From Alphaproteobacteria bacterium (lineage in GTDB: Bacteria; Pseudomonadota; Alphaproteobacteria; Rhizobiales; Xanthobacteraceae): 32,069 bases of DNA. Below the pieces are notes generated by a model. The model saw only the letters and a list, made by a program, of their open reading frames with translations. It had not been told where the DNA came from and did not search any database. The DNA lies in assembly GCA_005885285.1 (NCBI GenBank), contig VAZG01000195.1, positions 1 to 32,069 of the forward strand, in the 5' to 3' direction. This document shows positions 30,566-32,069 of the stretch, in pieces; position 1 is the stretch's first letter; every line of letters begins with the position of its first letter. A program made the translations under genes and the position numbers.

Positions 30566-32069
30566 GGCGCCGGCAGCCTGACCACGAAGCGGGCACCAGC
30601 AATCGTCGCCTCGCCATCGGACCCGACCGCGCCGGCGCGGTTCTCGGCCCAAATGCGACCGCCATGCGCCTCCATGATCTGTTTCGAGATCGACAGGCCG
30701 AGCCCTGAATTCTGTCCAAAACCCTGATGCGGACGGTCGGTGTAGAAGCGCTCGAACACCCGCTCCAATGCGTCCGGGCGAATCCCGGGTCCATCGTCGT
30801 CGACGATGATTTCGATGTCGGAACGCGCCCGCCGGCAGGTGATGCGCACCTTGCCGCCGGCGTTGGAGAATGACTGCGCGTTGGACAACAGGTTGGAGAT
30901 CACCTGTCCGAGCCGCGAATCGTGCCCCGGCACCGAGAAGGTGTCGGCCGGGCCTCTGCCTTCGAAGCGGGCTTCGACGGTGACGTCATGGCCGAGCCGG
31001 GTTTCGTTGGCGACCGAGACCAGCGTCGTCAGCAGCCGGCGCAAATCGACCGGCTCCATGTCCTGGCGCTGCAACTCGGCATCGAGCCGGCTGGCATCGG
31101 AAATATCCGAGATCAGCCGGTCGAGCCGCTTGACGTCGTGTTCGATGACCGCGAGTAGCCGCGCGCGGCTGTTCTCGTTGCGCGCCAACGGCAGCGTCTC
31201 GACCGCCGAGCGCAGCGACGTCAGCGGGTTCTTCAATTCATGAGCGACATCGGCGGCGAACATCTCGATCGCCTCGATACGGTTATAGAGCGCGTCCGTC
31301 ATGTCGCGCAGTGCGCCGGAGAGATGGCCGATCTCGTCGCGGCGGCGGGTGAAGTCGGGAATTTCGACACGGGTCTTGATGCGGCGGCGGACGTGATCGG
31401 CGCTGTCGGCGAGCCGGCGCACGGGTCCTGCGATGGTGCTCGCAAGCAGCAGCGACAGCAGGATCATGACGGCGGATGCGACGCCGCCGACCTTCAGGAT
31501 CGCAAGCCGTTCGGCGGTCACCATCTGGTCGATATCGTCGCCCTGCGTCGAGAGCATCAAGGCGCCGTGAATCGTTCGAGACCGCAACACCGGGACGGCG
31601 ACCGAGACGATCACCTCGCCGCGCAAGTTGACCCGCACCATGCTGCGCTTCTGGCCTTTGAGCGCGTCCGCAACTTCCTCGTAGCCCTTGCCGTTTTCCG
31701 GGCCGAGTTCGCGGTAGAGCGGGAGGTCGCCGCGGTTGAGCCAGGTGCGGACCGCGATCATCGCGCGCTCGGCGATGTTCGGCTTCTCCGAAGACGGCGG
31801 CGGCAGGTCGAAGCGCAGCACATTTTCGAGATTGCGGCTGTCGAGGATCTGCCCGCCGCCGGGATCGTAGATCCGGGCACGGGTCTTGGTCGGCGAGATC
31901 AGCGTGCGCAGAACCGGCGCGACGCGCTCCGGATTGATCGGAAAATCGAGCCCGGACTGTTCGTCCGGCGCGCCATAGCTCTCGCCGGGCTTGAGGTCGA
32001 GCAGCCGGTCGGGATCGATGGTGATGGCGTTGGTCTGGACGGTCGCGGAAGCTGCGATCGCGCCGGCAA
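30562..32069 (-). CDS. chvG: Sensor histidine kinase ChvG/ExoS type, N-terminus beyond window
   Basis: HAMP, DVAHELKNPLTSLRSAVETL, HATPase N/G boxes. Frame stays open to the window end (DPDRLLDLKPGESYG...). Confidence 0.93.
   Translation of the reverse strand, partial: AGAIAASATVQTNAITIDPDRLLDLKPGESYGAPDEQSGLDFPINPERVAPVLRTLISPTKTRARIYDPGGGQILDSRNLENVLRFDLPPPSSEKPNIAERAMIAVRTWLNRGDLPLYRELGPENGKGYEEVADALKGQKRSMVRVNLRGEVIVSVAVPVLRSRTIHGALMLSTQGDDIDQMVTAERLAILKVGGVASAVMILLSLLLASTIAGPVRRLADSADHVRRRIKTRVEIPDFTRRRDEIGHLSGALRDMTDALYNRIEAIEMFAADVAHELKNPLTSLRSAVETLPLARNENSRARLLAVIEHDVKRLDRLISDISDASRLDAELQRQDMEPVDLRRLLTTLVSVANETRLGHDVTVEARFEGRGPADTFSVPGHDSRLGQVISNLLSNAQSFSNAGGKVRITCRRARSDIEIIVDDDGPGIRPDALERVFERFYTDRPHQGFGQNSGLGLSISKQIMEAHGGRIWAENRAGAVGSDGEATIAGARFVVRLPAP

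Overview
The window is about 32 kb of high-GC alphaproteobacterial chromosome. Gene content and intergenic palindromes suggest a Bradyrhizobium-like organism (inference). It is almost fully coding, with about 29 supportable protein genes and no rRNA, CRISPR array, transposase or convincing tRNA. Main blocks: (i) an SsuABC/TauABC-type ABC importer translationally coupled to a D-2-hydroxyacid dehydrogenase and a two-domain Inh-like protein; (ii) a stand-alone FtsH paralogue; (iii) a DGPF/YciI protein plus an ECF42-type sigma factor, with a recognisable candidate autoregulated promoter; (iv) a 4-OT-like tautomerase, small orphan proteins, a DUF4239-type protein and a 56-aa smORF absent from the ORF track; (v) RadC, Map, MscS, an NhaP2-type antiporter and a PepSY protein; (vi) a molybdate cluster (molbindin, unknown secreted protein, modABC); (vii) MepA, DUF1801, RDD, an MCP, an acyl-CoA dehydrogenase-like protein, LepA, GT39 and an SDR; (viii) the ptsH-ptsM-hprK-chvG block, cut by the window end. 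I see no unambiguous large novel system. The best leads are the ECF42 promoter and adjoining competing hairpins, the smORF with duplicated operator/SD-like elements, the unknown periplasmic protein in the mod cluster, the tandem Inh protein next to FtsH, and several intergenic multi-hairpin palindromic repeats.
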